From: Flavobacterium psychrophilum
Lineage (GTDB): Bacteria > Bacteroidota > Bacteroidia > Flavobacteriales > Flavobacteriaceae
Direction of reading: 5' to 3'
Length of the DNA: 64,000 nucleotides
NCBI GenBank assembly: GCA_945862065.1
Contig: CAMAWT010000006.1
Location: forward strand, 79,525-143,524
The notes under the pieces were generated by a model. That model did not search any database and was not told the DNA's origin. It worked only from the letters and a program-made list of their open reading frames with translations. Position numbers and translations under genes: made by a program. Below are positions 36,601-44,423 of the stretch, one piece after another; the first letter of the stretch is position 1; the number at the start of each line of letters is the position of its first letter.

Positions 36601-36828
36601 GGTAGTAAGGTTGAAATTAGGTGCAGGATTAAGGGTGTAGCCCAAAATGGTTACAAACAATTCCCTCAGAAATCCTTCCTGAAATTGTTCTTCTTTGCTG
36701 TTGCGGATATTGTCCTGAATAGTGCCATTATGAAAATAGGCGGAATAGGCAGAAAATGCAGTTGTAATTTTAGCTGAATCTTGTTGACTCAAATATTTTT
36801 TGAGCACTGAGGCTTGAAATAAAGGCAT
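33616..36828 (-). CDS. Type IIG restriction-modification enzyme (Eco57I-like)
   Basis: A 1070-residue single-chain restriction and methylation enzyme. An N-terminal PD-(D/E)xK nuclease core is seen with D88, E102 and K104 (KADGAILVNDKVSAVIELKG). The methyltransferase has motif I DPACGSGAFLNQAL (about residue 452) and the N6-adenine motif NPPYLR (575-578). The C-terminal 400 residues resemble a TaqI-type target recognition domain (GDFINIFSGIQTSGDSIY, PNLLLSNRPKL-like segments). No separate specificity gene is present. Target sequence cannot be read. The frame is intact and uninterrupted. Confidence 0.9.
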   Translation of the reverse strand: MPLFQASVLKKYLSQQDSAKITTAFSAYSAYFHNGTIQDNIRNSKEEQFQEGFLRELFVTILGYTLNPAPNFNLTTEYKNVKDSKKADGAILVNDKVSAVIELKGTNTTDLGKIEAQAFGYKNNQPECVYVITSNFEKLRFYIDNAIEYLEFNLFQLNKAEFELLYLCLAYDNIKNNVAKSIKDQSVSEEDTITKKLYKDYSLFKRELFQNLVQLNPQYDPLELFQKSQKLLDRFLFIFFAEDRNLLPTNLIFRINKEWQQLQQMRIQVSLYDRYKTYFDDLNTGAKVQLPAFSQTNTIDKEEHQIFAYNGGLFKSDDLLNTIRIDDAVLFNHTEKLSNYDFASEVDVNILGHIFENSLNELDEVKAQLEGAEIDKTKTKRKKDGVFYTPKYITKYIVENTVGKLCTEKKAELGIADEDYTADKKRQKKTLQALVEKLDHYRKWLLQITICDPACGSGAFLNQALDFLIAEHRYIDELQAKLFGDAMVLSDIATSILEHNLFGVDLNEESVEIAKLSLWLRTAQPNRKLNDLNSNIKCGNSLIDDPAIAGEKAFNWQQAFPKVFEKGGFDVIIGNPPYLRIQGLKDAYPELTSFYENKFISAKGNYDIYVLFDEKSIELINNLGVISFIQPHKFLVSDFGIGIREHFCNNKYVESIIHFEEHLVFEVTTYTCILTLTKKSKQDFKFKYLIPKKINEPFEWEKLSYTEISNQPWNLNSSAVNAFFNKLHNANFNLGDFINIFSGIQTSGDSIYIIEGEEKNDFIYGYSKELNKKVIIEKQIVKQIIKGSDIKRFNTLNSNQYVIFPYEIVDEKAQIIEEEDIRNKFPNCYEYLKLNEFTLRNREKGKMNHKNWYTYVYPKNLILSNRPKLVSPDITFGLNITKDNVPLCLKNGAYGIKIHTKYEQFENFFMCLLNSNLLWFYLKSTGNVLRGGYFRFNTKYITPFPITKLPENILEYNEKADKILLFNQNLSFLNSKFQRTIQRKFNLEDVPKKLQDWYVLSYADFIKELAKKKVKLSLSEEAEWEDYFMQESKKALDLKAQIDATDKAIDKMVYELYGLSEEEVLIVEKS

Positions 36829-36969
36829 AGACTTTTATATTAAAACTTGAGCAATTGTGTGTTATTGATTTTGGTAAAGTTTAAATGTAAAAATAATAAT
36901 TTTTGCATTAACGTAACTGTTTATATTTTATTAACATTGCAATTCGATAAAAAATAGTGTTTGGTATTA

Positions 36970-36982
36970 CATTCCAAAACGT
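36970..36982. repeat. Right 13-bp direct repeat flanking the defence island
   Basis: Second copy of CATTCCAAAACGT, same orientation as 31545-31557. It lies 141 bases upstream of the restriction gene start and directly before dispersed palindromic element copy 2. Confidence 0.55.
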
Positions 36983-36990
36983 CTTTACAA

Positions 36991-37088
36991 CGTAAACCGC
37001 GTGAGGGATAGAGGCGGCATCCTTTTACTTGCCCCTGGGCGGTAGTGCTGGTTTGGGGCAAGTAAAAGATAGAGCCGAAAGCCCGACA
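36991..37088 (-). repeat. Dispersed palindromic element, copy 2
   Basis: Reverse-oriented close copy of 4894-4993. A perfect 14-bp stem CTTTTACTTGCCCC/GGGGCAAGTAAAAG (37022-37035 with 37055-37068) has a 19-base loop. Against copy 1 one stem base pair is changed on both arms, so pairing is kept. Together with the terminator it fills the 323-base gap between the restriction gene and bioB. Confidence 0.8.
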
Positions 37089-37093
37089 GCACA

Positions 37094-37129
37094 AAAAAAC
37101 CTTAACCCATTAAAAGGTTAAGGTTTTTT
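37094..37129 (-). terminator. Terminator after bioB
   Basis: A perfect 14-bp stem AAAAAACCTTAACC/GGTTAAGGTTTTTT has an 8-base loop. It is symmetrical and may work on both strands. Confidence 0.85.
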
Positions 37130-37151
37130 GTGGTGGCACGCCCAAATTATG

Positions 37152-38234
37152 TTATTTTTTACCTGATGCGGCTAGGTTTTTCTCTATGGTGTGGCTTGGT
37201 CGGGTCCATTTTGGTTTTTCGCCCAAGGCTTGGTATTGAGAATCGGCAGCTTCAACGGTTTTGGGTTGCGATATTTTGGTGAACGGTTTTTGTGGTTGTA
37301 ACCCTAATAATTCAAACATTTTCATGTCGTCTTCCACGTCTGGATTTGGAGTTGTGAGGAGCTTATCTCCAGCAAAAATAGAGTTCGCACCTGCAAAAAA
37401 GCACATGGCTTGACCTTCGCGGGTCATGTTGGTGCGTCCGGCAGAAAGGCGTACTTGGGTGTTTGGCATTACGATGCGTGTGGTAGCTACCATGCGTATC
37501 ATTTCCCAAATTTCGATTGGTTTTTCGTCTTCCATCGGTGTTCCTTCAACGGCTACAAGTGCGTTGATAGGCACTGACTCGGGTTGCGGACTTAGTGATG
37601 ACAGAGCTACGAGCATTCCGGCACGGTCTTCAATGCTTTCTCCCATTCCGATGATGCCGCCGCTACAAACAGTAACGTTGGTTTTTCGAACGTTTTGGAT
37701 GGTTTCAATTCGGTCTTCAAAACCGCGTGTTGAAATGACTTCTTTATAATAATCTTCGGATGTGTCAAGGTTGTGGTTGTAGGCATAAAGACCAGCTTCT
37801 GCAAGGCGATGTGCTTGGTTTTCGGTAATCATTCCGAGTGTGCAGCACACTTCCATGTCGAGTTTGTTAATGGTACGAACCATTTCTAGAACTTGATCAA
37901 ATTCGGGTCCGTCTTTAACGTTTCTCCATGCGGCTCCCATGCAAACTCTTGAAGATCCGCCGGCTTTGGCGCGAAGAGCTTGTGCTTTTACGTGGCTCAC
38001 AGTCATGAGGTCATTTCCTTCTACTTCTGTATGATATCTTGCGGCTTGTGGGCAATAACCGCAATCTTCTGGGCATCCACCTGTTTTGATAGACAACAAA
38101 GTAGATACTTGAACTACATTTGGGTCATGGTTTTCTCTGTGAATAGATGCGGCTTCATACAATAAATCCATTAAGGGTTTGTTGTATATTGCTATGATTT
38201 CTTCTTGGGTCCAATTGTGTTTTGTGATGCTCAT
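37152..38234 (-). CDS. bioB: Biotin synthase
   Basis: BioB inserts sulfur into dethiobiotin, using a radical-SAM 4Fe-4S cluster and a sacrificial 2Fe-2S cluster. The 360-residue protein carries the radical SAM triad C54, C58, C61 in GGCPEDCGYCPQ, plus VCMGAAWR, MEVCCTLGM and the YNHNLDTSEDYY region. The C-terminal RLSAGRTNM holds the arginine ligand of the second cluster. It stands alone, 24 kb from bioF/D/A, with its own promoter (38255-38285) and terminator. Confidence 0.97.
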   Translation of the reverse strand: MSITKHNWTQEEIIAIYNKPLMDLLYEAASIHRENHDPNVVQVSTLLSIKTGGCPEDCGYCPQAARYHTEVEGNDLMTVSHVKAQALRAKAGGSSRVCMGAAWRNVKDGPEFDQVLEMVRTINKLDMEVCCTLGMITENQAHRLAEAGLYAYNHNLDTSEDYYKEVISTRGFEDRIETIQNVRKTNVTVCSGGIIGMGESIEDRAGMLVALSSLSPQPESVPINALVAVEGTPMEDEKPIEIWEMIRMVATTRIVMPNTQVRLSAGRTNMTREGQAMCFFAGANSIFAGDKLLTTPNPDVEDDMKMFELLGLQPQKPFTKISQPKTVEAADSQYQALGEKPKWTRPSHTIEKNLAASGKK

Positions 38235-38254
38235 GTGGTTTTTTTATCTGCTTT

Positions 38255-38285
38255 CAAAAATAAGCATTTATTACAAAAGAAACAA
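38255..38285 (-). promoter_or_regulatory. Promoter of bioB
   Basis: On the minus strand, TTG (38285-38283), 20 bases and TATTTTTG (38262-38255), about 20 bases before the bioB ATG. It is a full match to the Bacteroidetes consensus. Confidence 0.7.
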
Positions 38286-38289
38286 TGTT

Positions 38290-39225
38290 TTAAAGGGCAG
38301 TATTTTTTAAGAATAAAATGGCTTGAAGTTTGTCTTTTTCTATTTGAGATTTTAAGGCTTCGAGGTTTTCAAATTTTTGCTCGTCTCGTATGAAATCAAT
38401 CATTTCGACAGTAATTTCTGAATCATAAATATCTTTATCAAAATTGAGTAAATGTACTTCAATAGATTGAGATGTTCCGTTAACGGTTGGTCGATTACCA
38501 ATATTCATGATGCCGTTTACCGTTTGATTGTTGACAAGGCACGACACAATATAAACGCCGTTTTTTGGGATGAGTTTATATGATTCTTTAATTTGAATGT
38601 TAGCTGTAGGAAATCCGATGGTTCTTCCAAGTTGTTTTCCTGCAATAACCTGTCCAGAAAATGAATAATTGTAGCCAAGATAGTTATTTGTAAGTTTGAT
38701 ATTTCCAACTTCTAGCGCAGTTCTAATTTTGGTTGAACTAACAGCAATTTCATTTAATTCTTGTACGGAAATTTGTTCAACGTCAAAGTTGTATTTTGCT
38801 CCAAATTGGATAAGATCATGAATATCTGCGGTTCTGTTTTTTCCGAAACGATGATCATGTCCAATAATTATTTTGCTAATATTGAGTTGATCAACTAAAA
38901 GAGTTTTGACAAATTCTTCTGCACTAAAATTAGCAAATTCTTTATTAAATGGGTGAATGATTAAAGCATCAAGCCCGATAGAATTTAAAAGAGCTATTTT
39001 TTCCTCTATAGTGTTTAGTAATTTTAAGTTGGTATGTTCATTTAATATAAATCGAGGATGCGGATAAAAAGTGATGACAACACTTTCTTCGTTCCTTTTT
39101 TTGGCTTCGGAAGTTAATTTGTCAAGTATTTTTTTATGACCTAGATGAATACCGTCAAAGGTACCGATTGTAACAACGGTTTTTTTGGTGGAAGAAAATT
39201 CGGAAATGGAATGAAATGTTTTCAA
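38290..39225 (-). CDS. ribF: Bifunctional riboflavin kinase/FAD synthetase
   Basis: RibF phosphorylates riboflavin to FMN and adenylylates it to FAD. 311 residues: an N-terminal nucleotidyltransferase domain with TIGTFDGIHLGHKKIL and IIGHDHRFGKNR, and a C-terminal kinase domain with GRTIGFPTANI and NGVYIV. The start is taken as the TTG at 39225 (protein begins with a KTFHSISEF segment). The frame upstream of it runs through a -7 box at 39242-39249, and the resulting length is normal for the family. Confidence 0.93.
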   Translation of the reverse strand: MKTFHSISEFSSTKKTVVTIGTFDGIHLGHKKILDKLTSEAKKRNEESVVITFYPHPRFILNEHTNLKLLNTIEEKIALLNSIGLDALIIHPFNKEFANFSAEEFVKTLLVDQLNISKIIIGHDHRFGKNRTADIHDLIQFGAKYNFDVEQISVQELNEIAVSSTKIRTALEVGNIKLTNNYLGYNYSFSGQVIAGKQLGRTIGFPTANIQIKESYKLIPKNGVYIVSCLVNNQTVNGIMNIGNRPTVNGTSQSIEVHLLNFDKDIYDSEITVEMIDFIRDEQKFENLEALKSQIEKDKLQAILFLKNTAL

Positions 39226-39241
39226 ATTTGGAAATAATTTG

Positions 39242-39249
39242 CAAATATA
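39242..39249 (-). promoter_or_regulatory. Putative -7 box of ribF
   Basis: TATATTTG on the minus strand ends 16 bases before the proposed TTG start of ribF and helps to choose that start. No TTG is found at standard spacing. Confidence 0.45.
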
Positions 39250-39265
39250 ATGAATTGGCAATAAA

Positions 39266-39294
39266 AAAAGGGACTGAACGAATTCAATCCCTTT
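39266..39294 (-). terminator. Terminator after the metalloprotease gene
   Basis: On the minus strand, GGGATTGAA and TTCAGTCCC pair around TTCG with one mismatch, followed by seven T. Confidence 0.7.
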
Positions 39295-39312
39295 AGTTTC
39301 TATTAATATTTA

Positions 39313-41367
39313 TTATTCTTTAATAAATTGAATTGATTTTTTCTCATTATCTTTTTCAACAGTAATGAAGTAAACTCCTTTACTGAATGCAGCAGTTGAA
39401 ACTGTCAAATCAGCGTTAGAAGATACTTTTTGTTGGTGTATTTTTTGACCAATTGTATTGTATATTGTGAAATTATCAATGGAGTCTAAATCGTTAGGTA
39501 AAGAAACAGTAATAAAATCTTTACTTGGGTTTGGATACACATATACGCCACTTAAAGCTTCAAAAGCATCATTAGCAGCTGTTAAATTAATACTAAAAGA
39601 TTTACTTTCTGAAGCACCAAAAGTAGCACCACTTACAACTGTAATGTTTAAACCAGAATTTTTGATGTAATAACTTCCATTACCATAAGGACCTGTTAAT
39701 CCATCTCCAGCGCTATCCGTAATGGTAAAAATATAACAATCATTACTTGCAAGATTCCATGTAACATTGTTTACTAATGTTTGTGTTGTATTGGTTGCTA
39801 AATTAGTATATGGACCTCCACTAAATAATGTGGTACCTGCAGAGTTTTTTAAATTCCATCTTGTTTCTGACCCATAACGATCACCTACTAATTTGAATTT
39901 TACAGCATTGAAAGTATAATTAGATGGTGCTGTAGGCGGATTGTATGTTCCTGTACTTGTATTGTTGGTAGCTCTTTGATCGGCAACTCCATTCGCATTT
40001 ATTACCGTTGCCGCAAACGACCCAGACGTTGTTCCAGATACAGGTATTATAACTGTTTCAAATTTATGAGTAGCTAAATTTCCGGTCCAATTGTAAGTTG
40101 TTGCTGCTCCTCCGTTCAATGAATATGATATTGATGCAGATGTTAATGCGGCACTTCCTCTATTGTAAATGGTAATTTTTTGTCCAGAAGAAATAACACA
40201 TGAACTTGTTGTTGCGCCACTGCATGATTCATCTACAATTACCTCTGCATCATTAGCAAAAAGAGTCATTGGTTGATCTTTTGTTGATGTAGCTAGTGTA
40301 TTTCTATTTGGTGAATTCGCTAAAACTGAAACAATTCTTGCTTTTTGATCTGCGGTAAAAATATTCATACAAGTATCAACGGTGTAGTCCATATAGTTTT
40401 CAACCATATCATTTCCTGGAAGTGCTGCACAAGAGTTTGTACCAGTAGGACAGTTGCTGTTTGCAGTTGCAATTGCAGGAGTATCAAGACAATAGTCTCC
40501 TGCAGTATCACTACAACCCCCTTGAAAAGTATGTAATAATCCTAAATAATGACCCACTTCATGCGTCATTGTTCTTCCTTTATCATATGGAGCGTTGGTT
40601 AAAAAAGTACCGTCATTTAAGGCGCTACTTCCAAATGTTGCATAATTACAAACTACACCATCCGTGTTTGAAGCACCGCCAAATCCAGCAATTCCAGCTA
40701 AATTACTATCTGGAAATTGAGCGTAACCTAATAATTGTGAGTCTGTAAATTGAACCGACCACATATTCATATACAATGACGAATCCCAAATGGTGGTTGG
40801 TTTTACAACATTGTCTATGTCAGTTGTTGACCAAGATGATTGGCACAAATTAACTCTATGAATTCCGTTGGTTGGGTTTCCATTAGGGTCTTGTTTTGCT
40901 AATGCAAATTGAATTTGAATATCAGCCCCAATTGGATTTGTATTGTACCCAGGAGTATTAATCAATCTTCTAAAATCTTGGTTAAATACCGTGATTTGAG
41001 ATTCTACTTGTGCATCTGTGATGTTTGGTGCAGTACCAACAGCTTCACCATTGTGAATCACGTGCACCACAACTGGAATGGTTATAATTCCACCTGTTTG
41101 TGAAGCTACCATTTGCAGCTTTTTGTAGTTTTGAACCAAAGGAGCTAACCATGCTTCAAATTGTGCACTAGTTGCTCTTTTTGGGTTGTTTTCTTGTAGA
41201 TATTGTTCGTATTCTGTTGATGCGCAACGAATAATTCCATTTTCCGCGCTAACTTCTTTGCCAAAAAGCGTACTTTTTTTACCGTCTTTTGTTTGTGAAA
41301 AAGCTTGTATCGAAAAAGCTAACACAAAAAGTAACGACAATTTTGTAGCTAAAGTAAATTTCTTCAT
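39313..41367 (-). CDS. Secreted M43-type zinc metalloprotease with T9SS type A sorting domain
   Basis: 684 residues: a signal peptide (1-25), a prodomain, and a zincin catalytic domain with the extended zinc motif HEVGHYLGLLH at residues 269-279 and a downstream Met-turn (YMDYTVDTCMNIF). This matches pappalysin/cytophagalysin-type proteases (MEROPS M43). A beta-sandwich region follows (about 375-590). The C-terminal 75 residues are a type A sorting domain (VYVYPNPSKDFITVSL, then FSKGVYFITVE). The enzyme should be exported through the type IX system and either released or anchored. Substrate unknown. Confidence 0.93.
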   Translation of the reverse strand: MKKFTLATKLSLLFVLAFSIQAFSQTKDGKKSTLFGKEVSAENGIIRCASTEYEQYLQENNPKRATSAQFEAWLAPLVQNYKKLQMVASQTGGIITIPVVVHVIHNGEAVGTAPNITDAQVESQITVFNQDFRRLINTPGYNTNPIGADIQIQFALAKQDPNGNPTNGIHRVNLCQSSWSTTDIDNVVKPTTIWDSSLYMNMWSVQFTDSQLLGYAQFPDSNLAGIAGFGGASNTDGVVCNYATFGSSALNDGTFLTNAPYDKGRTMTHEVGHYLGLLHTFQGGCSDTAGDYCLDTPAIATANSNCPTGTNSCAALPGNDMVENYMDYTVDTCMNIFTADQKARIVSVLANSPNRNTLATSTKDQPMTLFANDAEVIVDESCSGATTSSCVISSGQKITIYNRGSAALTSASISYSLNGGAATTYNWTGNLATHKFETVIIPVSGTTSGSFAATVINANGVADQRATNNTSTGTYNPPTAPSNYTFNAVKFKLVGDRYGSETRWNLKNSAGTTLFSGGPYTNLATNTTQTLVNNVTWNLASNDCYIFTITDSAGDGLTGPYGNGSYYIKNSGLNITVVSGATFGASESKSFSINLTAANDAFEALSGVYVYPNPSKDFITVSLPNDLDSIDNFTIYNTIGQKIHQQKVSSNADLTVSTAAFSKGVYFITVEKDNEKKSIQFIKE

Positions 41368-41472
41368 TAGTTTAATATTATGGTTAGTTTAGTTTTTTGT
41401 AAAATTAAAAATTTAATTTACATAAAAAACAATTTTATTAAAAAAAATTGACATTCAATGGATTGCTGATTT

Positions 41473-42096
41473 TTATTTTCCGTTGAAGGTATTCATCGTA
41501 GTATCTAACCCTGATAATGCAAAAGAAGTAATGATTTCAGAACTTAATTCTAATCGTTCTGATAATTTTATTTTTTCTTCTTCGTTCCAATCTCCAAGAA
41601 CATAATCAACTTGTTTTCCTTTTTTAAATTCATCACTTATTCCAAATCTAAATCGGGGGTATTCAGTAGAATTCAAGATTAATTGAATGTTTTTTAAACC
41701 ATTGTGTCCACCATCAGACCCTTTAGTTTTTATTCGGATGGTTCCAAAAGCTATGTTTAAGTCATCAGTAATTATTAAGACATTTTCTTTTTCTATATTT
41801 TCTTTTTCCATCCAATATTTTACCGCTTTTCCGCTCAAATTCATATATGTATTTGGTTTAAGTAGTAAAAGATTTCGCCCTTTTGTTTTAAATTCTGCGA
41901 TGTCACCCAATTTTGCAGTTTGAAATTGAAGATTTTCCTTTTTAGCAAAATAATCAAGAATTTTAAATCCAATATTGTGTCTAGTATTTACATATTCTGC
42001 GCCAATGTTGCCAAGGCCCACGATGAGAAATTTTTTCATTGGAGGGAAATTTTCAGTTTTTTCTTTAGATATTAATTTTAAAAGCCAATTCATCAT
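41473..42096 (-). CDS. pth: Peptidyl-tRNA hydrolase
   Basis: Pth frees tRNA from dropped-off peptidyl-tRNA. The family core starts MKKFLIVGLGNIGAEYVNTRHN with the catalytic histidine, followed by LLLKPNTYMNLSGKAV and GSDGGHNGLKNI. An N-terminal extension of about 19 residues results if the ATG at 42096 is used; an internal ATG at 42039 gives the classic length. A TACATTTG box at 42100-42107 favours a start at or after 42096. The start is unsettled. Confidence 0.92.
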   Translation of the reverse strand: MMNWLLKLISKEKTENFPPMKKFLIVGLGNIGAEYVNTRHNIGFKILDYFAKKENLQFQTAKLGDIAEFKTKGRNLLLLKPNTYMNLSGKAVKYWMEKENIEKENVLIITDDLNIAFGTIRIKTKGSDGGHNGLKNIQLILNSTEYPRFRFGISDEFKKGKQVDYVLGDWNEEEKIKLSERLELSSEIITSFALSGLDTTMNTFNGK

Positions 42097-42099
42097 ATA

Positions 42100-42107
42100 C
42101 AAATGTA
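42100..42107 (-). promoter_or_regulatory. Putative -7 box of pth
   Basis: TACATTTG on the minus strand ends three bases before the ATG at 42096 and about 60 bases before the alternative ATG at 42039. No TTG is seen at the usual distance. Confidence 0.45.
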
Positions 42108-42138
42108 CTAATTTTGATAAAAGAATTAATTTATGTAC

Positions 42139-42167
42139 ATAAAAAAAGCACCAGTCGCCTGGTGCTT
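42139..42167 (-). terminator. Terminator after rplY
   Basis: The 9-bp stem AAGCACCAG/CTGGTGCTT has a 4-base loop and a T-run on the minus strand. Confidence 0.85.
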
Positions 42168-42189
42168 ATTTGAAAAGTTGTAAAAAAAA

Positions 42190-42795
42190 TTATTTTTTCT
42201 TTTTTGCAGCTCCTTTTTCTGCTTTTGCAGCTTCTTGAGCAGCCTTCATAGCGGCACGAGAAATCTTCACTTGACAAACTACTGTGTTGTCTGGGTGCAT
42301 TAATTTGAAATTGTTCACGGCTAATTTAGTCACATACAATTTGTTACCCATTTGAAGTTCAGAAATGTTAGCTTCTACAAAATCAGGAAGATTTTTTGGT
42401 AATGCTTTCACTTTCAATCTACGTTGATTTAAATTCAAAACACCTCCTAAAAGAACTCCTGGAGAAGTTCCGGTAACTTTAACAGGAACTTCCATCACTA
42501 TTTCTTTGTCATCATTTAATTGAAAGAAGTCAATGTGTAAAATTTCATCTGAAACTGGGTGAAATTGAATGTCTTGTAAAATAGCATTGAATAATTTTCC
42601 ATCCAAATCAATCGCAACAGTATGCGCATTTGGAGTGTAAACCAAACTTTTGAAAGCTTTGCTTTCTGATGTAAAATGTACTGGTTGACTTCCTCCGTAA
42701 ATTACGCAAGGAACCATTCCAGCATCACGTACGGCTTTAGTTGCCTTTTTGCCTACGTTTTCTCTTTCTGATCCTTTAATCGAAATTGATTTCAT
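42190..42795 (-). CDS. rplY: 50S ribosomal protein L25/general stress protein Ctc
   Basis: L25 of the Ctc (TL5) type binds 5S rRNA. The 201-residue protein has the N-terminal L25 domain ([19 protein letters not shown], then [14 protein letters not shown]) and the C-terminal beta domain of long forms ([18 protein letters not shown]). An Ala/Lys-rich tail closes it. It lies 95 bases after prs on the same strand, the usual prs-ctc-pth order. Confidence 0.95.
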   Translation of the reverse strand: MKSISIKGSERENVGKKATKAVRDAGMVPCVIYGGSQPVHFTSESKAFKSLVYTPNAHTVAIDLDGKLFNAILQDIQFHPVSDEILHIDFFQLNDDKEIVMEVPVKVTGTSPGVLLGGVLNLNQRRLKVKALPKNLPDFVEANISELQMGNKLYVTKLAVNNFKLMHPDNTVVCQVKISRAAMKAAQEAAKAEKGAAKKKK

Positions 42796-42890
42796 TGTAA
42801 AAATATATAATTGTTAATAATTCTGCTTTGAGCATCTAGCTTTTGGCTTTATGCTGATTGTATTTTGCTTATCAGTGCTTTTGCCAATAA

Positions 42891-43832
42891 TTACATTAAA
42901 AACTTACCACTAATAGAATTGTTGTGTTGCACCATGTGCATTACTTCTGCAAAAAGAGGTGCACAACTCACGACTTTTATTTTTTTTGATTCTTTTTTTA
43001 ATGGAATTGAATCGGTTACAATCAACTCTTCCAACTTAGAATTCTCTATTTTTTCATGAGCATCGCCCGATAAAATGGCATGTGTACAAATTGCTCTAAC
43101 GCTTAAGGCTCCTTTTTCTATCATAAGGTCGGCTGCTTTGGCAAGTGTTCCTCCAGTATCTATCATATCATCAACCAGAATTACATTTCTGCCTTTTACC
43201 TCACCAATTAACTCCATAGTGTCGATAACATTGGCAACTTTTCTTTGTTTGTAACAAATTACAACATCTGACTCTAAAAATTTAGAATAGGCGTAAGCCC
43301 TTTTTGAACCACCCATATCTGGTGACGCGATGGTTAAATTTTCTAAATTTAAACTTTTCACGTAAGGTAAAAATATAGTAGAAGCAAATAAATGATCTAC
43401 TGGCTTTTCAAAAAATCCTTGAATTTGATCTGCATGTAAATCCATGGTCATAATTCTTGTAGCTCCAGCAGCGTCTAATAAATTAGCAACTAGTTTTGCT
43501 CCAATCGGAACTCTTGGTTTGTCTTTTCTGTCTTGTCGTGCCCAACCAAAATATGGAATTACGGCAGTTATGTGTCTTGCTGAAGCTCTTTTAGCTGCAT
43601 CAATCATAAGTAACAATTCCATCAAATTATCAGCTGTAGGAAAGGTAGAACATACTATAAAAACACGTAAACCTCTTATCGACTCTTCATAAGAAGGTTG
43701 AAATTCACCATCACTATAAATTGAGAACGTAACCTTACCTAGCGGAATGCCATACTTTTCAGCAATCTTTTCAGCTAAATAAACACTTTGCGAACAAGCA
43801 AATATTTTTGCTTCAGGTTCTTGGTGTTGCAT
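42891..43832 (-). CDS. prs: Ribose-phosphate pyrophosphokinase
   Basis: Prs makes PRPP from ribose 5-phosphate and ATP for nucleotide, histidine and tryptophan synthesis. The 313-residue protein has IYSDGEFQPSYEESIRG, the flexible-loop region YFGWARQDRKDKPRVPI, TMDLHADQIQGFF and the PRPP-binding loop VILVDDMIDTGGTL. It is followed by rplY and pth, which are probably partly co-transcribed. Confidence 0.97.
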   Translation of the reverse strand: MQHQEPEAKIFACSQSVYLAEKIAEKYGIPLGKVTFSIYSDGEFQPSYEESIRGLRVFIVCSTFPTADNLMELLLMIDAAKRASARHITAVIPYFGWARQDRKDKPRVPIGAKLVANLLDAAGATRIMTMDLHADQIQGFFEKPVDHLFASTIFLPYVKSLNLENLTIASPDMGGSKRAYAYSKFLESDVVICYKQRKVANVIDTMELIGEVKGRNVILVDDMIDTGGTLAKAADLMIEKGALSVRAICTHAILSGDAHEKIENSKLEELIVTDSIPLKKESKKIKVVSCAPLFAEVMHMVQHNNSISGKFLM

Positions 43833-44024
43833 TTTAATTTGTTTTTTTAATCCGAATGTTTTTAAATTTATAAATTAATTTATAATTCAATTCAAAAAAA
43901 TATAAATGCCTCGGAAGTAGTTAGTTAGTTGTGTGTCGTTTTATCGAGTTGCAAATTTAGAAATAAATTTGAACTCTGAAAGGATATTTTTAACTATTTT
44001 TTTATTTTGTGAATTATTTTTATT

Positions 44025-44032
44025 TACATTTG
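44025..44032 (+). promoter_or_regulatory. Putative -7 box of tRNA-Leu
   Basis: TACATTTG lies about 31 bases upstream of the tRNA. A TTG stands 15 bases further upstream (44007-44009), slightly closer than the usual 17-23. Confidence 0.5.
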
Positions 44033-44063
44033 CACTCACAAATTTGAAGAAATTCAATTTTAT

Positions 44064-44143
44064 GCCTAGATGGCGGAATTGGTAGACGCGCACGACTCAA
44101 ACTCGTGTACTTCGGTGTGTGGGTTCGATTCCCACTCTGGGTA
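44064..44143 (+). tRNA. tRNA-Leu, anticodon CAA
   Basis: A full cloverleaf can be drawn. The acceptor arm GCCTAGA pairs with TCTGGGT (two G-U pairs). The D-loop GGTAGACGC follows. The anticodon stem CACGA/TCGTG has the loop CTCAAAC (anticodon CAA). A variable arm TAC-TTCG-GTG and the T-arm GTGGG-TTCGATT-CCCAC complete it. The variable stem marks a class II tRNA. The 3' CCA is not encoded. Confidence 0.95.
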
Positions 44144-44149
44144 CAAAAT

Positions 44150-44187
44150 AAGACTTATTAAGACTTTCTTAATAGGTCTTTTTTTTA
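44150..44187 (+). terminator. Terminator after tRNA-Leu
   Basis: AAGAC-TATTAAGA pairs with TCTTAATA-GGTCTT (one bulge) and is followed by eight T. Confidence 0.8.
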
Positions 44188-44423
44188 TTTCCTACTTTTT
44201 AAATGTCACCCCACTTTTTCTGACGATTTGTATATTATTTCTCCTTAAACAATTTCACCTAACTAAAAGATTTTTTTTTCTCCATTTAAAATGGAATGAA
44301 AACCATTCGAGCTATTTATTGATTTTAAAAATAGTAGCAATTTTATAAATATATACAAAAATTTTACAACAACGTTTGCTTCATAATTGTAGAAATTTGT
44401 TGAAACATTAAAGCAAAAAAAAT

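Noticed and set aside
44070..44348. 92-codon frame overlapping the tRNA
   Set aside because: Its first third is tRNA-Leu sequence and it reads through the tRNA terminator.
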